Shown here one piece after another: positions 14,344 to 14,485 of a DNA stretch of 14,485 bases; the first letter of the stretch is position 1, and each line of letters begins with the position of its first letter. The notes beneath the pieces are model-generated. The model saw only the letters and a list, made by a program, of their open reading frames with translations. It was not told the DNA's origin and did not search any database. This DNA comes from CAZIRO01 sp964541595 (lineage in GTDB: Bacteria > Acidobacteriota > HRBIN11): the NCBI GenBank assembly GCA_964541595.1, contig CAZIRO010000059.1:1-14485 (forward strand). The letters are read 5' to 3'. A program made the translations under genes and the position numbers.

Positions 14344-14485
14344 GGTGTCGGGTGTCAGGTGTCAGGTCTCAGGTCTCGGGTGTCGGGTCTCAGGTCTCAG
14401 GTCCCAGGTGGCAGGTCTCGGGTGTCAGGTGCTGGGAGTTAGGGGAACGACCTGCGGGGCGGGCGTGTACTGCATGGACGTGAAC
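14344..14485 (+). repeat. Composite intergenic repeat, copy 4 (right end cut by window)
   Basis: This is the longest heptamer array in the window: twelve clear units at 14344-14427 (GGTGTCG, GGTGTCA, GGTGTCA, GGTCTCA, GGTCTCG, GGTGTCG, GGTCTCA, GGTCTCA, GGTCCCA, GGTGGCA, GGTCTCG, GGTGTCA), then a decayed GGTGCTG. The window ends in TGCATGGACGTG (14471-14482), which may be the start of the CATGGAC right module seen in copy 3. No left arm is seen in 14248-14343, which otherwise must hold the phoU promoter; none is clear. Confidence 0.75.

Noticed and set aside
14028..14483. Open frame running through phoU antisense into repeat copy 4
   Set aside because: Its translation is antisense phoU followed by heptamer-derived repeats, with no sign of a real protein.

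Overview
The window is a gap-containing bacterial scaffold segment (10 Ns at 12657-12666) of moderately high G+C. A Kdo transferase gene and a predicted outer-membrane cytochrome-barrel protein mark it as a Gram-negative (diderm) chromosome. The mix of a sigma54 two-component system, a cupredoxin, a porin-like monohaem cytochrome and a dihaem cytochrome suggests a respiratory or lithotrophic bacterium. Nitrospirota or a related lineage is a plausible guess only; the sequence does not settle the phylum.

Left third (1-6.9 kb): an electron-transfer and regulation locus. The + strand carries a multi-pass membrane histidine kinase (392-2407), its NtrC-type sigma54 activator (2448-3839) and a secreted cupredoxin-like protein (3844-4524). 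Facing it on the - strand is a two-gene unit: a cytochrome-porin-like outer-membrane protein (6839-5403), then a dihaem cytochrome c (5382-4537). Upstream of the cytochrome unit, on its own strand, is a near-consensus -24/-12 sigma54 promoter (6907-6892, TGGCAC...TTGCT). This suggests that the adjacent sigma54 activator switches on the cytochromes. A double dyad operator (223-271) lies upstream of the kinase. The two units converge on a perfect 13-bp hairpin at 4491-4527.

Middle (7.05-13.1 kb): a + strand run of a promoter, a repeat-containing leader, a small CPFC protein, a zinc-ribbon protein, a membrane-anchored HEAT-repeat protein, hemE, nadB and waaA, with short gaps or overlaps. Haem synthesis here would support the cytochromes, but this is mainly a housekeeping cluster.

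Right end (13.1-14.5 kb): a - strand pair, phoU followed by an archease-like gene, convergent with waaA.

The most unusual feature is a family of four composite intergenic repeats (1-213, 7119-7287, 10066-10178, 14344-end). Each has a same-strand array of GGTSYCR-type heptamers. The first three end in a shared module (CATGG...TGTCCC..G.CCTGTYCCGATT). The one complete copy has 22-nt terminal inverted repeats whose only four mismatches are all G.T wobbles, so a nucleic-acid stem appears to be conserved.
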